Below the pieces are notes generated by a model. The model did not search any database, was not told the DNA's origin, and worked only from the letters and a program-made list of their open reading frames with translations. This document shows, piece by piece, positions 16,714 to 25,496 of a DNA stretch of 64,000 nucleotides (position 1 is its first letter; the number at the start of each line of letters is the position of its first letter). Source of the stretch: Nocardiopsis alba DSM 43377 (GTDB taxonomy: Bacteria > Actinomycetota > Actinomycetes > Streptosporangiales > Streptosporangiaceae). The stretch is from the NCBI RefSeq assembly GCF_000341225.1, contig NZ_ANAC01000026.1, positions 1 to 64,000 on the forward strand, written 5' to 3'. The position numbers were made by a program, and so were the translations under genes.

Positions 16714-17292
16714 GTGTCAGGAGACCACACCCCACTCGACAACGGGGACCCCGGGAACCCGCGGAAGGTCGAGCGGAGCGTCGCTCTTCCCTACGCCGCC
16801 GAGAGCGTCACCGAGGCCAGACGAGGGTTGTGCGCCGACCTGCGCGCCCTGGAGGTCGGCGACGAACGGATCGGTGACGCGGCGCTGATCCTCAGCGAAC
16901 TGGTCAGCAACGCCCTCAGACACGCCGGACCCCTACCGGACGACACCGTCGGGGTGGCCTGGCGGATCGAGATGGGCGGCGAGGCCGGTGGACGGTTGGA
17001 GATCGCGGTCCGTGACGGTGGATCGAGCAGCATGCCGCGGGTGGCCCGTCCTTCGATCTCCGGTCTGGGCGGCCGCGGGCTGAGCATCGTGCAGACCCTG
17101 GCCGGGCGTTGGGGCACCGAGATGGAGCCCACCACCACGACGGTCTGGGCGCTCGTGGACCTGGCCGTCGACGAACCCCCCGTGGCGGACGACGCCGCCG
17201 ATACCGGCATGTCGTTCCCCTCGACGGGCGGGGAGGGGGCCGTGGAGTTCGGCCTCGACCCCCGAGAGCCGGTCCGCGGCCTTCTGCTGTAG
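16714..17292 (+). CDS. RsbW/SpoIIAB-type ATP-binding kinase (putative anti-sigma factor)
   Basis: A protein of 192 residues with a GHKL (HATPase_c_2) domain: N-box LILSELVSNALRHAG, an acidic metal-binding segment (IAVRDGGS), and the Gly-rich lid LGGRGLSIVQTLAGRWG. Proteins of this class bind sigma factors or phosphorylate STAS-domain antagonists. A STAS protein is encoded 131 nt downstream and a histidine kinase just upstream. The GTG at 16714 has AGGGA upstream and begins just before the domain; an earlier start would add an unlike N-terminus. No sigma factor gene lies nearby, so the target is unknown. Confidence 0.82.
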   Translation: MSGDHTPLDNGDPGNPRKVERSVALPYAAESVTEARRGLCADLRALEVGDERIGDAALILSELVSNALRHAGPLPDDTVGVAWRIEMGGEAGGRLEIAVRDGGSSSMPRVARPSISGLGGRGLSIVQTLAGRWGTEMEPTTTTVWALVDLAVDEPPVADDAADTGMSFPSTGGEGAVEFGLDPREPVRGLLL

Positions 17293-17422
17293 TCGCGGAC
17301 GACGGGGAGGCTCCGACCTTTCGGGAGGGTCCCCCACGCTCCGGGCGGAGGAACGTGACCGATGGAGCGAAACACCGTCGACGAGGTGGCCCGGCCCTGG
17401 TCTGGACGCTACAGTCACGACT

Positions 17423-17779
17423 GTGGAGTTGAAGATATCAAGCCGGTCTCAGGATGACGTCGCGGTGGTAACCGTGGGCGGCGAGATCGACCTGTACACG
17501 GCACCCCAATTGCGCAACGAGCTCGTCGATTCCCTGGAGGACGGGGCACGGCGGCTGGTCATCGACATGTCGCGGACGGAGTTCTGCGACTCGACCGGGA
17601 TCAGCGTCCTGCTCTCCGCGATGAAGCGCTCTCGTGACAAGGGCGGTGATCTGGAACTCGTGGCCCCCAAGCCGGCGGTCATGAAGGTCCTGGAGGTCAC
17701 CGGGCTCCACGAGGTCTTCACCATCCACGCCGATCTCGACGCCTCCCCGATGACCGCGGGGACCGGCGGGATCGAGTAA
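17423..17779 (+). CDS. STAS-domain anti-sigma factor antagonist
   Basis: A 118-residue single STAS domain of the SpoIIAA/RsbV class. The conserved phosphorylatable Ser lies in FCDSTGISVLLSAM, and VTVGGEIDLYTAP is the family's first strand-helix unit. It is expected to bind the anti-sigma kinase encoded upstream when unphosphorylated. A TACAGT box at 17410-17415 ends 7 nt before the GTG and no ribosome-binding site is present, so the mRNA is probably leaderless. The glycosyltransferase gene follows after 5 nt and may be cotranscribed. Confidence 0.9.
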   Translation: MELKISSRSQDDVAVVTVGGEIDLYTAPQLRNELVDSLEDGARRLVIDMSRTEFCDSTGISVLLSAMKRSRDKGGDLELVAPKPAVMKVLEVTGLHEVFTIHADLDASPMTAGTGGIE

Positions 17780-17784
17780 CGCCG

Positions 17785-18636
17785 ATGGCACCCGAGGACC
17801 GGAGCCGGCCCGCCGGGCCGGCCGATGCCGGGGTCGCCGTGGTGATCCCCGCCAAGGACGAGGCCGACCGCATCGCCGCCACGGTGACGGCCGCACGTGG
17901 ACTTCCCGCCGTGGACCTCGTCGTCGTCGTCGACGACGGATCCTCGGACCGGACCGTCGAGATCGCCCTGGACTCGGGCGCCCGGGTGCTCCGGCACAGC
18001 CGCAACCGGGGCAAGGGCGCGGCCATGGAGACCGGGGCCGAGGGGGTCCTCATGGTGGAGGAGCACGAGGCCGCCGCGGGGACCGTACGTCCCCCGCGCC
18101 ACCTGCTCTTCCTCGACGCCGACCTCGCGGAGACCGCCAAGGACGCGGCCCCGCTGGTGCTTCCGGTCCTGGAGGGCACCGCGGACATGACCGTCGCGCT
18201 CTTCCCGGCCACCCGTCTGCGCCTGGGCGGCCACGGTTTCGTGGTCCGTCTGGCCAGGGACGGGGTGCGCAAGGCCACCGGCTGGGAGCCCGAACAGCCC
18301 TTGAACGGTCAGCGATGCCTGAAGCGGGCGGCCTTCGAAGCGGCCCGACCTCTCGCCCCGGGTTTCGGGGTGGAGACCGGCCTGAGCATCGACGTCCTGC
18401 GCGCGGGCTTTCGGGTGAAGGAGGTCGAGGTGCCCCTGGAACACCGGGCCACCGGGACCGACCTGCGGGCCCAGATGCACCGGGCGCGTCAGTTCGTCGA
18501 CGTGGCGCGCGCCCTGGCCGCCCGAGACCTGGGGCCCGCGGTACGGCGGACCTGGGGCGACGCGGTCGACGGGGCCAGGGGTGGGGCTAAGGAAATGTCT
18601 CGAAAAATCGGGCAGATTGCTCGCAAAAAACGCTAG
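17785..18636 (+). CDS. Family 2 glycosyltransferase
   Basis: A 283-residue cytosolic GT-A enzyme. The nucleotide-sugar-binding start AVVIPAKDEADRIAATV, the VVVVDDGSSDRT acid motif and the metal-binding FLDADLAE are all present, followed by a conserved LNGQRCLKRAAF segment and a C-terminal basic tail. It has no membrane helices, unlike dolichyl-phosphate-type enzymes. The donor and acceptor cannot be read from sequence; homologues at similar loci include glucosyl-3-phosphoglycerate synthase-like proteins. It follows the STAS gene by 5 nt. Confidence 0.88.
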   Translation: MAPEDRSRPAGPADAGVAVVIPAKDEADRIAATVTAARGLPAVDLVVVVDDGSSDRTVEIALDSGARVLRHSRNRGKGAAMETGAEGVLMVEEHEAAAGTVRPPRHLLFLDADLAETAKDAAPLVLPVLEGTADMTVALFPATRLRLGGHGFVVRLARDGVRKATGWEPEQPLNGQRCLKRAAFEAARPLAPGFGVETGLSIDVLRAGFRVKEVEVPLEHRATGTDLRAQMHRARQFVDVARALAARDLGPAVRRTWGDAVDGARGGAKEMSRKIGQIARKKR

Positions 18637-18678
18637 GAGTGACCACACGGACGCGATGCGTGGCGATACGCTCGCGCT

Positions 18679-19293
18679 GTGTTCACTACGTTCCTGGCCT
18701 TCATCGGTCTACTCATCGGACTGGGGGGACTCGCCCTCGGCGTGTACATGCTGCTCAGGATCCGTGTGCTCCAGGACGAGTACCGGCTCCTGGCCCGTCG
18801 GGCCCTGGCCGTCAACGCCTCCGGCACCGACCCGCGCGCCGTCCGCGACGTCGCCGTTCTGCACTACGACGCCCTGGAGGAGATGACCGGGGCCCGCTCC
18901 TTCTCCCTGGCCCTGCTCAACAGCCATGGGGACGGGGTGGTCGTCACCTCCATCAACGGGCGCACCGAATCGCGCACCTACGCCAAGACGGTGACCGAGG
19001 GGGAGTCCGAGTCCCTCCTCAGCCCCGAGGAGTACCGGGTGGTCCGCTCCGCGCGCCTGGGAGCCGGGGTCGGCGCCGCCCTCCCCGATCCCGGACCGTT
19101 CGAGGAGGAGACCGCCGGATCGGAGGAAGAGCCCTCGGTCACCCTGGTCTCGGTCCCCGGGCCGGAGGGGGAGACGACCGGCGGCGCGGGTACGGGGCCC
19201 GACATCGGCCTCGACACGGAGGAGATGACGGACATGGAGGAACCGGTCGAGCGGACCACCGCCCGTACGCCCGAACCACGATCCGAGAGCTGA
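18679..19293 (+). CDS. DUF4446 family membrane protein
   Basis: A 204-residue protein with one N-terminal helix (about residues 3-28), a conserved cytoplasmic or extracytoplasmic domain (RDVAVLHYDALEEMTGARSFSLALLNSHGDGVVVTSI, about residues 55-125) matching DUF4446, and an acidic low-complexity tail. Function is unknown for the family. The GTG start lies 6 nt after a TACGCT box (18667-18672), indicating a leaderless transcript. It precedes pheA by 37 nt. Confidence 0.85.
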   Translation: MFTTFLAFIGLLIGLGGLALGVYMLLRIRVLQDEYRLLARRALAVNASGTDPRAVRDVAVLHYDALEEMTGARSFSLALLNSHGDGVVVTSINGRTESRTYAKTVTEGESESLLSPEEYRVVRSARLGAGVGAALPDPGPFEEETAGSEEEPSVTLVSVPGPEGETTGGAGTGPDIGLDTEEMTDMEEPVERTTARTPEPRSES

Positions 19294-19330
19294 CCACCTC
19301 CGACCGCGCTTCCCGTATAGCCTGAACAGC

Positions 19331-20278
19331 ATGCCCAACCGTTACGCCTACCTCGGCCCCGAGGGCACCTTCACCGAAGCCGCCCTGCGCGACCTGCGCC
19401 CCGACGCCACCGAAGACGACCGCGTCCCCTGTGACGGGGTGGCGGCGGTCTTCGACGCGGTCCGTTCCGGGGCGGTCGACGGTGGGGTGGTGCCGCTGGA
19501 GAACTCGGTCGAGGGAGGGGTCACCACCACGATCGCCGAACTCGTCAACGGCGAACCTCTGCTCATCACCGGCGAGACCGCCGTCCCGGTCGAGTTCGCG
19601 CTCTTCGCCCGTCCGGGCACCGTGCTGGAGGACGTCAAACGGGTGGCCACCCACCCCCACGCGCTCGCGCAGTGCCGGGGGTGGCTCTCACGCCGGCTCC
19701 CCAACGCCGACACGCACACCGTCTCCTCCACCGCGGCCGCCGCCCGCGCCGTGGCCGAGCCGGGTGCCGCCTACGACGCGGCGATCTGCGCCGTCATCGC
19801 CGGTGAACGCTACGGACTCCACGCCCTGGCCACGGGGATCGGCGACCGGGCCGACGCGGCCACCCGCTTCATCTACCTGTCACGGGGCGGCGCGCTGCCC
19901 GAACCCACCGGGGCCGACCTGACCTCCCTGGTCGCCTTCATCACCGACGACCACCCCGGCGCGCTCATCGAGGTCCTCAACCAGTTCGCCGTCCGCGGGG
20001 TCAACCTGACCCGGCTGGAGTCCCGGCCCACCGGCGACGGCCTGGGCAACTACTGCTTCTGCATCGACGCCGAGGGACACGTCGCCGACGCGCGCGTGGG
20101 CGAGGCGCTCATGGGGATCCGCCGCGTCTGTCGTGACGTCCGCTTCCTCGGCAGCTATCCGCGCCGGAGCCGAGGGACCGAACTCGACCCGCCGCTGCGC
20201 CCGCGCACCACCACCGACGCGGACTTCGCCGAGGCCGAGCGCTGGCTCGCCCGCGTCCGCGCCGGCGACATCGACTGA
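19331..20278 (+). CDS. pheA: Prephenate dehydratase
   Basis: A 315-residue monofunctional enzyme converting prephenate to phenylpyruvate in phenylalanine synthesis. The catalytic domain (about residues 1-190) has YLGPEGTFTEAAL, VVPLENSVEGGV and a TRFIYLSR motif containing the catalytic Thr-Arg-Phe. A C-terminal ACT domain (about residues 198-275) with the ESRP-type Phe-binding motif (LTRLESRPTGDGLGNYCF) implies feedback inhibition. There is no chorismate mutase domain. The ATG lies 7 nt after a TAGCCT box (19318-19323), so the transcript is probably leaderless. A terminator overlaps the stop codon. Confidence 0.96.
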   Translation: MPNRYAYLGPEGTFTEAALRDLRPDATEDDRVPCDGVAAVFDAVRSGAVDGGVVPLENSVEGGVTTTIAELVNGEPLLITGETAVPVEFALFARPGTVLEDVKRVATHPHALAQCRGWLSRRLPNADTHTVSSTAAAARAVAEPGAAYDAAICAVIAGERYGLHALATGIGDRADAATRFIYLSRGGALPEPTGADLTSLVAFITDDHPGALIEVLNQFAVRGVNLTRLESRPTGDGLGNYCFCIDAEGHVADARVGEALMGIRRVCRDVRFLGSYPRRSRGTELDPPLRPRTTTDADFAEAERWLARVRAGDID

Positions 20279-20297
20279 GGGCCCCGAGCGGGGCCCT
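20278..20297. terminator. Terminator after pheA
   Basis: Perfect 8-bp stem AGGGCCCC-GAGC-GGGGCCCT beginning in the pheA stop codon. It also lies just past the 3' end of the small convergent gene. Confidence 0.7.
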
Positions 20298-20316
20298 CCC
20301 CCTCCACACCGGGCCG

Positions 20317-20490
20317 TCAACCGGCCTCGGTGAGGTCGCCCACCTCCTCGAACACCCACTCCTCGGACGCGGCCCGGCGCAGCTCCAGGTACAGGGCCAG
20401 CCTCAACGCGGTGTCCTCGGAGTGCGCGTCGTCCAAGGCCTCCAGAGCCCCCGTGAGCTCTTCGATGTTCATCTCGCCGAGTGGTTTCAC
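20317..20490 (-). CDS. Small conserved-looking hypothetical protein (57 aa)
   Basis: A short acidic helical protein beginning VKPLGEMNIEELTGALEALD and ending EEVGDLTEAG. The GTG start is supported by GGGGAGA five nt upstream on the bottom strand; the long overlapping reading frame in which it is embedded has no such support. It sits between pheA and serS and reads away from serS. I do not recognise a family. The heptad-like Leu/Glu pattern suggests two helices. Confidence 0.6.
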   Translation of the reverse strand: MKPLGEMNIEELTGALEALDDAHSEDTALRLALYLELRRAASEEWVFEEVGDLTEAG

Positions 20491-20637
20491 GACTGTCTCC
20501 CCACGGTCGCCGTGCCGTCGGGAGCCCCCGCTCCCGTTCGGCCCTTCCACATGGAGGACGAGGGCGGTGACCTTCCATGACGCGACTACGCGGAAAAGAT
20601 GTGAACCCGGGTGAGGGCGGGCGGTAACCTGCAAGAC

Positions 20638-21921
20638 GTGATCGACCTTCGCGCTCTTCGAGAAGACCCCGAACGACTCCGTGCATCGCAGCGTGCGCGC
20701 GGCGAGGACCCCGCCGTCGCGGACCGGCTGCTCGCCCTGGACGCCGACCGCCGTTCCGCGTTGACCAGGTTCGAGACCCTGCGGGCCGAACAGAAGAGTG
20801 TGGGCAAGTCCGTCTCCAAGGCCTCTCCCGAGGAACGGGAGGGGCTGCTGGCCAAGGCCAGGTCGCTGGCCGCCGAGGTCAAGGAGGCCGAGGCCGAGGC
20901 CGGGCGTCTGGGAGACGAGCTCGACGCCGTCCTGGCCCGGGTGCCCAACCTCGTCGAGGAAGGGGCTCCCGAGGGCGGGGTCGACGACTTCGTGGTCCTG
21001 GAGACCGTGGGCGAGCCCCGCGAGTTCGACTTCACCCCGCGCGACCACCTGGAGCTGGGCGAGATGCTCGGCGCCATCGACATGGAGCGCGGCGCCAAGG
21101 TCTCCGGAGCCCGCTTCTACTTCCTCACGGGCGTGGGCGCCCGCCTGGAACTGGCCCTGCTCAACATGGCGATGAACCAGGCCGTCGAGGCCGGGTTCAC
21201 CCCCATGATCCCGCCGGTCCTGGTCAAGCCCGAGACCATGGAGGGCACAGGGTTCCTCGGCGAGCACTCCGACGAGGTCTACCGTCTTCCCGAGGACGAC
21301 CTCTATCTCGTGGGCACCTCCGAGGTGGCCTTGGCCGGATACCACGGCGGGGAGATCCTGCCCGGCGAATCCATGCCCCGACGCTACATCGGCTGGTCGT
21401 CCTGCTTCCGTCGTGAGGCCGGCTCCTACGGCAAGGACACCCGCGGCATCATCCGCGTCCACCAGTTCAACAAGGTGGAGATGTTCGTCTACACCCACCC
21501 GGACCAGGCGCACGAGGAGCACGAGAGGCTCCTCGCCTGGGAGCGGCGGATGCTCGACAAGCTCGACCTGCCCTACCGCGTGGTGGACATCGCCGGCGGC
21601 GACCTCGGCACCAGCGCGGCCCGCAAGTACGACTGCGAGGCCTGGGTCCCCACCCAGGAGACCTACCGCGAGCTGACCTCGACCTCGAACTGCACCGAGT
21701 TCCAGGCCCGCCGGCTCAACGTCCGCTATCGGGACGAGGACGGCAAGCCCCGTTTCGCGGCGACCCTCAACGGCACGCTCGCCACCACCCGGTGGATCGT
21801 CGCCATCCTGGAGAACCACCAGCGCGAGGACGGCTCCGTGGTCGTCCCCGAGGCGCTCCGCCCCTACCTGGGCCTGGACGTGCTCGAACCGATCCAGGCG
21901 CCGCGTGGCAAGAAGAAGTGA
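20638..21921 (+). CDS. serS: Seryl-tRNA synthetase
   Basis: A class II aminoacyl-tRNA synthetase of 427 residues, the normal bacterial length. An N-terminal antiparallel coiled-coil arm for tRNA-Ser binding (about residues 1-105) precedes the catalytic domain with class II motifs: motif 2 FRREAGSYGKDTRGIIRVHQF and motif 3 GTLATTRWIVAILEN. The Ser/ATP-binding TSNCTEFQARR is also intact. The start is GTG preceded by TAACCT at 20625-20630, 7 nt upstream, with no ribosome-binding site, so it is probably leaderless. A terminator follows. Confidence 0.97.
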   Translation: MIDLRALREDPERLRASQRARGEDPAVADRLLALDADRRSALTRFETLRAEQKSVGKSVSKASPEEREGLLAKARSLAAEVKEAEAEAGRLGDELDAVLARVPNLVEEGAPEGGVDDFVVLETVGEPREFDFTPRDHLELGEMLGAIDMERGAKVSGARFYFLTGVGARLELALLNMAMNQAVEAGFTPMIPPVLVKPETMEGTGFLGEHSDEVYRLPEDDLYLVGTSEVALAGYHGGEILPGESMPRRYIGWSSCFRREAGSYGKDTRGIIRVHQFNKVEMFVYTHPDQAHEEHERLLAWERRMLDKLDLPYRVVDIAGGDLGTSAARKYDCEAWVPTQETYRELTSTSNCTEFQARRLNVRYRDEDGKPRFAATLNGTLATTRWIVAILENHQREDGSVVVPEALRPYLGLDVLEPIQAPRGKKK

Positions 21922-21959
21922 ACGTGACGTCCCGACGGCCGTGAGCCGTCCGAGACACG

Positions 21960-21996
21960 AGAGCGGGGTCCGACCGGACGGGTCGGGCCCCGCTCT
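21960..21996. terminator. Terminator between serS and bpa
   Basis: Stem of 15 positions (AGAGCGGGGTCCGAC with GTCGGGCCCCGCTCT, one G-T pair) followed by CGTT. It lies between two convergent genes. Confidence 0.8.
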
Positions 21997-22018
21997 CGTT
22001 CAGGTGCGCGGTGAAGGA

Positions 22019-22570
22019 CTACAGGTAGGGGCCCGACCCCATGTGGGGGCGCCCCCGACCGTCCTCGCCCTCGGGCTCCTGTTGGGCCTGCAACCCGGCG
22101 ACGCCGGGCGGAAGCGCCTTGCGCATGTTCTCCAGCTGGGCCCGGGCCGCCATCTGCTGGGCGAACAGCGTGGTCTGGATGCCGTGGAAGAGGCCCTCCA
22201 GCCAGCCCACCAGCTGGGCCTGGGCGATCCGTAGTTCGGCGTCACTGGGCGCCGACCCCTCGGCGAACGGCAGGGTGAGCCGTTCGAGCTCCTCGATGAG
22301 CTCGGGGGCCAGACCGTCCTCCAGCTCCTTGATCGAGGAGGTGTGGATCTCCTTCAGGCGGGCGCGGCTGGCCTCGTCGAGAGGGGCGGCCTTCACCTCG
22401 TCGAGGAGCTGGCGGATCATGCTGCCGATCCGCATCACCTTGGCGGGCTGCTCCACCATGTCGGCGAGCGAGCGCGGCTCGGCCGTGCCCTCGCCGTCCT
22501 CGTCCCCGTGCCCCGAATCAGAGTCCATCACCAGGACCCGGGGTTCCTTCTGGTCGTCTGCGTTGCTCAT
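22019..22570 (-). CDS. bpa: Bacterial proteasome activator Bpa (PafE)
   Basis: A 183-residue homologue of Mycobacterium tuberculosis Rv3780. The helical core LADMVEQPAKVMRIGSMIRQL through GWLEGLFHGIQTTLFAQQMAARAQL is the family signature (DUF2587). Bpa forms dodecameric rings that open the 20S proteasome gate without ATP and feed it unfolded substrates such as HspR. Docking uses the C-terminal motif, GQYL in mycobacteria; here it is GPYL. The N-terminus is acidic and disordered. Start ATG has AGGGGAT upstream. The gene implies that a proteasome operates in this organism, though its genes are not in the window. Confidence 0.92.
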   Translation of the reverse strand: MSNADDQKEPRVLVMDSDSGHGDEDGEGTAEPRSLADMVEQPAKVMRIGSMIRQLLDEVKAAPLDEASRARLKEIHTSSIKELEDGLAPELIEELERLTLPFAEGSAPSDAELRIAQAQLVGWLEGLFHGIQTTLFAQQMAARAQLENMRKALPPGVAGLQAQQEPEGEDGRGRPHMGSGPYL

Positions 22571-22603
22571 CGATCCCCTAGCTCTGCTGTGTTCGGCACG
22601 CTG

Positions 22604-23578
22604 TCAGCGGGTGAGAAGGATCTTGCCGGTGTGCGCGCTCGATTCCATGACACGATGTGCCTCCGCCGCGTCCTCCAAGGGCAGTGCGCGGTCGACGACG
22701 GGGCGGATGTCTCCTTTTTCTACCAACGGCCAGACCTGCTCCAGTACTCCCGAGACGATCGTGGCCTTCTCCGCCGCGGGGCGGGAACGCAGGGTGGTCG
22801 CCTGGACCGAGAGCCGTTTGACCAGCATGCGGCCCAGATCGAGTTCGGCGGTACGGCCGCCCATCAACCCGATGATCACCAGACGGCCGCCCGTGGTCAG
22901 CGATCGAAGATTCGCCCCGAGGTACGACCCGCCCATGATGTCGAGGACGAGATCGGCGCCGCCCTCGGCCCGCATGCGTTCGGAGAAGGATTCGTTCCGG
23001 TAGTCGATGGTGATCTCGGCGCCCAGCTCACGGCAGCGCTCCAGCTTCTCCGCGCTACCGGCGGTGACCGCCACCCGGGCCCCCAGAGCGCGCGCGAACT
23101 GGATCGCGAAGGTTCCGATGCCGCTACCGCCACCGTGGATCAGGATGGTCTCCCCGGCACGCAGCCGGCCGGCCATCACCAGGTTGGACCACACGGTGCA
23201 GGCGACCTCGGGAAGCGCGGCGGCCTCGACCGGGTCCATACCCTTCGGGATCGGAAGGAGCTGGCCGACCGGAACGGCCACCCGCTCCGCGTAGCCGCCC
23301 CCCGTCAACAGGGCGCAGACCCTGTCGCCGACGGCCCAGCCGGTCGTCTCGACCCCGGGGCCCGACCCTACGATGGTCCCCGAGCATTCCAGCCCCGGAT
23401 ACTCGGAGGCCCCGGGCGGTGGGGGATAGTTCCCCTGACGCTGGGACACGTCGGCACGGTTGACCGCCGTGGCCGCCACGTCCACCAGGACCTCACCCTC
23501 TCCGGGAACGGGATCGGGGACCTCTGACCAGGCCAGGACCTCGGGTCCGCCCGGTTCGATGATTCGGATCGCGTGCAT
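22604..23578 (-). CDS. NAD(P)H:quinone oxidoreductase, MDR superfamily
   Basis: A 324-residue zinc-independent medium-chain dehydrogenase/reductase. It has the GroES-like N-terminal domain (LECSGTIVGSGP) and a Rossmann domain with the nucleotide-binding GGGSGIGTFAIQFARALGA. No structural or catalytic zinc Cys clusters are visible, fitting the quinone oxidoreductase/PIG3 group. The ATG is preceded on the bottom strand by TACTGT (23591-23586), 7 nt away, with no ribosome-binding site: probably leaderless. It is divergent from the ParA-like gene. Physiological substrate unknown. Confidence 0.9.
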   Translation of the reverse strand: MHAIRIIEPGGPEVLAWSEVPDPVPGEGEVLVDVAATAVNRADVSQRQGNYPPPPGASEYPGLECSGTIVGSGPGVETTGWAVGDRVCALLTGGGYAERVAVPVGQLLPIPKGMDPVEAAALPEVACTVWSNLVMAGRLRAGETILIHGGGSGIGTFAIQFARALGARVAVTAGSAEKLERCRELGAEITIDYRNESFSERMRAEGGADLVLDIMGGSYLGANLRSLTTGGRLVIIGLMGGRTAELDLGRMLVKRLSVQATTLRSRPAAEKATIVSGVLEQVWPLVEKGDIRPVVDRALPLEDAAEAHRVMESSAHTGKILLTR

Positions 23579-23758
23579 GGGGCTGACAGTACCCAGGATC
23601 GGGGAGGATCACGTCGCGGGGTCCGGACCGGTTCCGGGGGCCGGGAAGGATGCTTCGCCGCCCCGACACGGGTAAGAGAACCCCCGAGGGCCGTCCCGAC
23701 ACCTCCCCCAGGGAGGGCCCACCTCCCCAGCAAGCCCCCTTGACGCAGGAGAACCCCG

Positions 23759-25414
23759 GTGGCACAACACGAACACGACGGGTCAGGCACCGAATCGGAG
23801 ACGCCCGACCGCACCGATTCGGTCCGGAGTTCCCCGGACGTCCCGGACGACCTCGGTGAGGAGACCGGCGAGGCCGCCCCGGGGGCGCCCGCGCCCACAC
23901 CCAGGGAACAGTGGTTCGGAGGCTTCGAGGGCACCGCCCCACCGCCTCCTCCCTACGCCAGGTCGCCCGAGGAGACCCCGCCACCGCTCCCCGGCACCGC
24001 CTTCGACGCCCCCGCCCCACAGAGGGCGGAGGACGAGGAGACCCCCTTCGACGGTCTCGGAGAGGCCGGAGGCGGCACGATCCGGCTCATGCCCGGTGGC
24101 GCGCGCAAGGAACGGCCGGCCGGACCCTGGCGCGAGGATCCACCGAAACTCCCCGTCAGGCCCACCCGACCCGGTGCCGCGCCACGGGACCCGCTCGGCC
24201 CACGACGAACGCGCGCGGACTCCGACGTCCCCGAACCCGAACAGCTTCCGCCTCTCGAAGCCGAACGCGCCGAACCCCCGAGCGGACCATGGGGGCCGGA
24301 GAACGGCGCGTCCGCGCCGGTCGCGCACGAACCGCGCCCCGCCCCGAGCGATCGCGTCGAACCGGAACCGTTCCGGCCCCCGGCGTGGCCCGAACCGACC
24401 GGTCCGCGTTCCCAAGGCACCGCCCCTGTACGCCGCGATCCCCCGGCCCCTCCGCCCTACCCCGGGCCCGACCCCGAGGCCGGGGTGACCTCCGACGCCC
24501 TCGACGCGGCCACCCTGGTCCGCAACCGTAGACAAGGGCCCAGCGGAGGATGGCGCAAGGCCGTGCACACGGCCAGCCTCGGCCTGATCAACCCGGGAGA
24601 GTCCCCCAAGGTGCTGCGCGAACGCGAACTCGTCGCCCGCGCCTGCACACCCGTCGCCTCGGGCCATCACCGTGTGGCCGTGCTCAGCCTCAAGGGCGGG
24701 GTCGGCAAGACCACCACCACGGTCGCGCTCGGCGCCACCCTCGCCTCCCTGCGCGGGGACCGGGTCCTGGCCGTGGACGCCAACCCCGACCGGGGCACCC
24801 TCTCGGACAAGGTACGGCTGGAGACCGCCGCCACCATTCGCGACCTGCTCAACGAACGTCACCTGGTCGCGCGCTACGCCGACATCCGCGGCTTCACCTC
24901 CCAGTCGCCCAGTCGGTTGGAGATCCTGGCCTCCGACCGGGACCCGGCCGTCTCGGAGGCGTTCAGCGACCAGGACTACCGCGAGGTCGCGCGACTCGTC
25001 GAGCACTTCTACTCGATCTGCCTCACCGACTGCGGCACCGGTCTGCTGCACTCCGCGATGCGGGGGGTGCTCGGACTCGCCGACCAGGTGGTGCTGGTGA
25101 GTTCGGCCTCCGTGGACGGCGCGCGCAGCGCCAGCGCGACACTCGACTGGCTGGAGGCCCACGGCCACGGGGCCCTCGTCGCGAGCGCCGTCGTGGTGCT
25201 GTCCATGGTGCGGACCGACAACAAGAGCAGCGTCGACCTCGATCGGCTCCAGGACCATTTCGCCGGACGCTGCCGGGCCGTCGTCCGGGTCCCCTGGGAC
25301 GGACACCTGGAAGAGGGGGCCGAGGTGGACCTTGAGCGCCTGGCACCGGCCACCAGGGACGCCTACCTGCAACTGGCAGCGAACGTGGGGGAGGCCTTCG
25401 CCCATCGGGGCTGA
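23759..25414 (+). CDS. ParA/MinD-type ATPase with long proline-rich N-terminus (EspI-like)
   Basis: A 551-residue protein in two parts. Residues 1 to about 240 are disordered and rich in Pro, Glu and Arg. Residues about 300-545 form a deviant Walker A ATPase with LKGGVGKTTTTVALGATLAS (near residue 313), VDANPDRGTLSD and the switch LTDCGTGLLHSAM. This architecture matches mycobacterial EspI and related proteins associated with type VII secretion, and also polar scaffolding ATPases. No ESX genes lie nearby, so the role is open. The GTG start has GCAGGAG upstream. It is followed by two stress-protein genes. Confidence 0.85.
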   Translation: MAQHEHDGSGTESETPDRTDSVRSSPDVPDDLGEETGEAAPGAPAPTPREQWFGGFEGTAPPPPPYARSPEETPPPLPGTAFDAPAPQRAEDEETPFDGLGEAGGGTIRLMPGGARKERPAGPWREDPPKLPVRPTRPGAAPRDPLGPRRTRADSDVPEPEQLPPLEAERAEPPSGPWGPENGASAPVAHEPRPAPSDRVEPEPFRPPAWPEPTGPRSQGTAPVRRDPPAPPPYPGPDPEAGVTSDALDAATLVRNRRQGPSGGWRKAVHTASLGLINPGESPKVLRERELVARACTPVASGHHRVAVLSLKGGVGKTTTTVALGATLASLRGDRVLAVDANPDRGTLSDKVRLETAATIRDLLNERHLVARYADIRGFTSQSPSRLEILASDRDPAVSEAFSDQDYREVARLVEHFYSICLTDCGTGLLHSAMRGVLGLADQVVLVSSASVDGARSASATLDWLEAHGHGALVASAVVVLSMVRTDNKSSVDLDRLQDHFAGRCRAVVRVPWDGHLEEGAEVDLERLAPATRDAYLQLAANVGEAFAHRG

Positions 25415-25496
25415 CCTCGAACGACCCTCGGCGCGTGTTTCCCTCGACACTGGTTTATCGCTCCCCGATGACGACAATGGGAGAGGAGGGGAAGGG

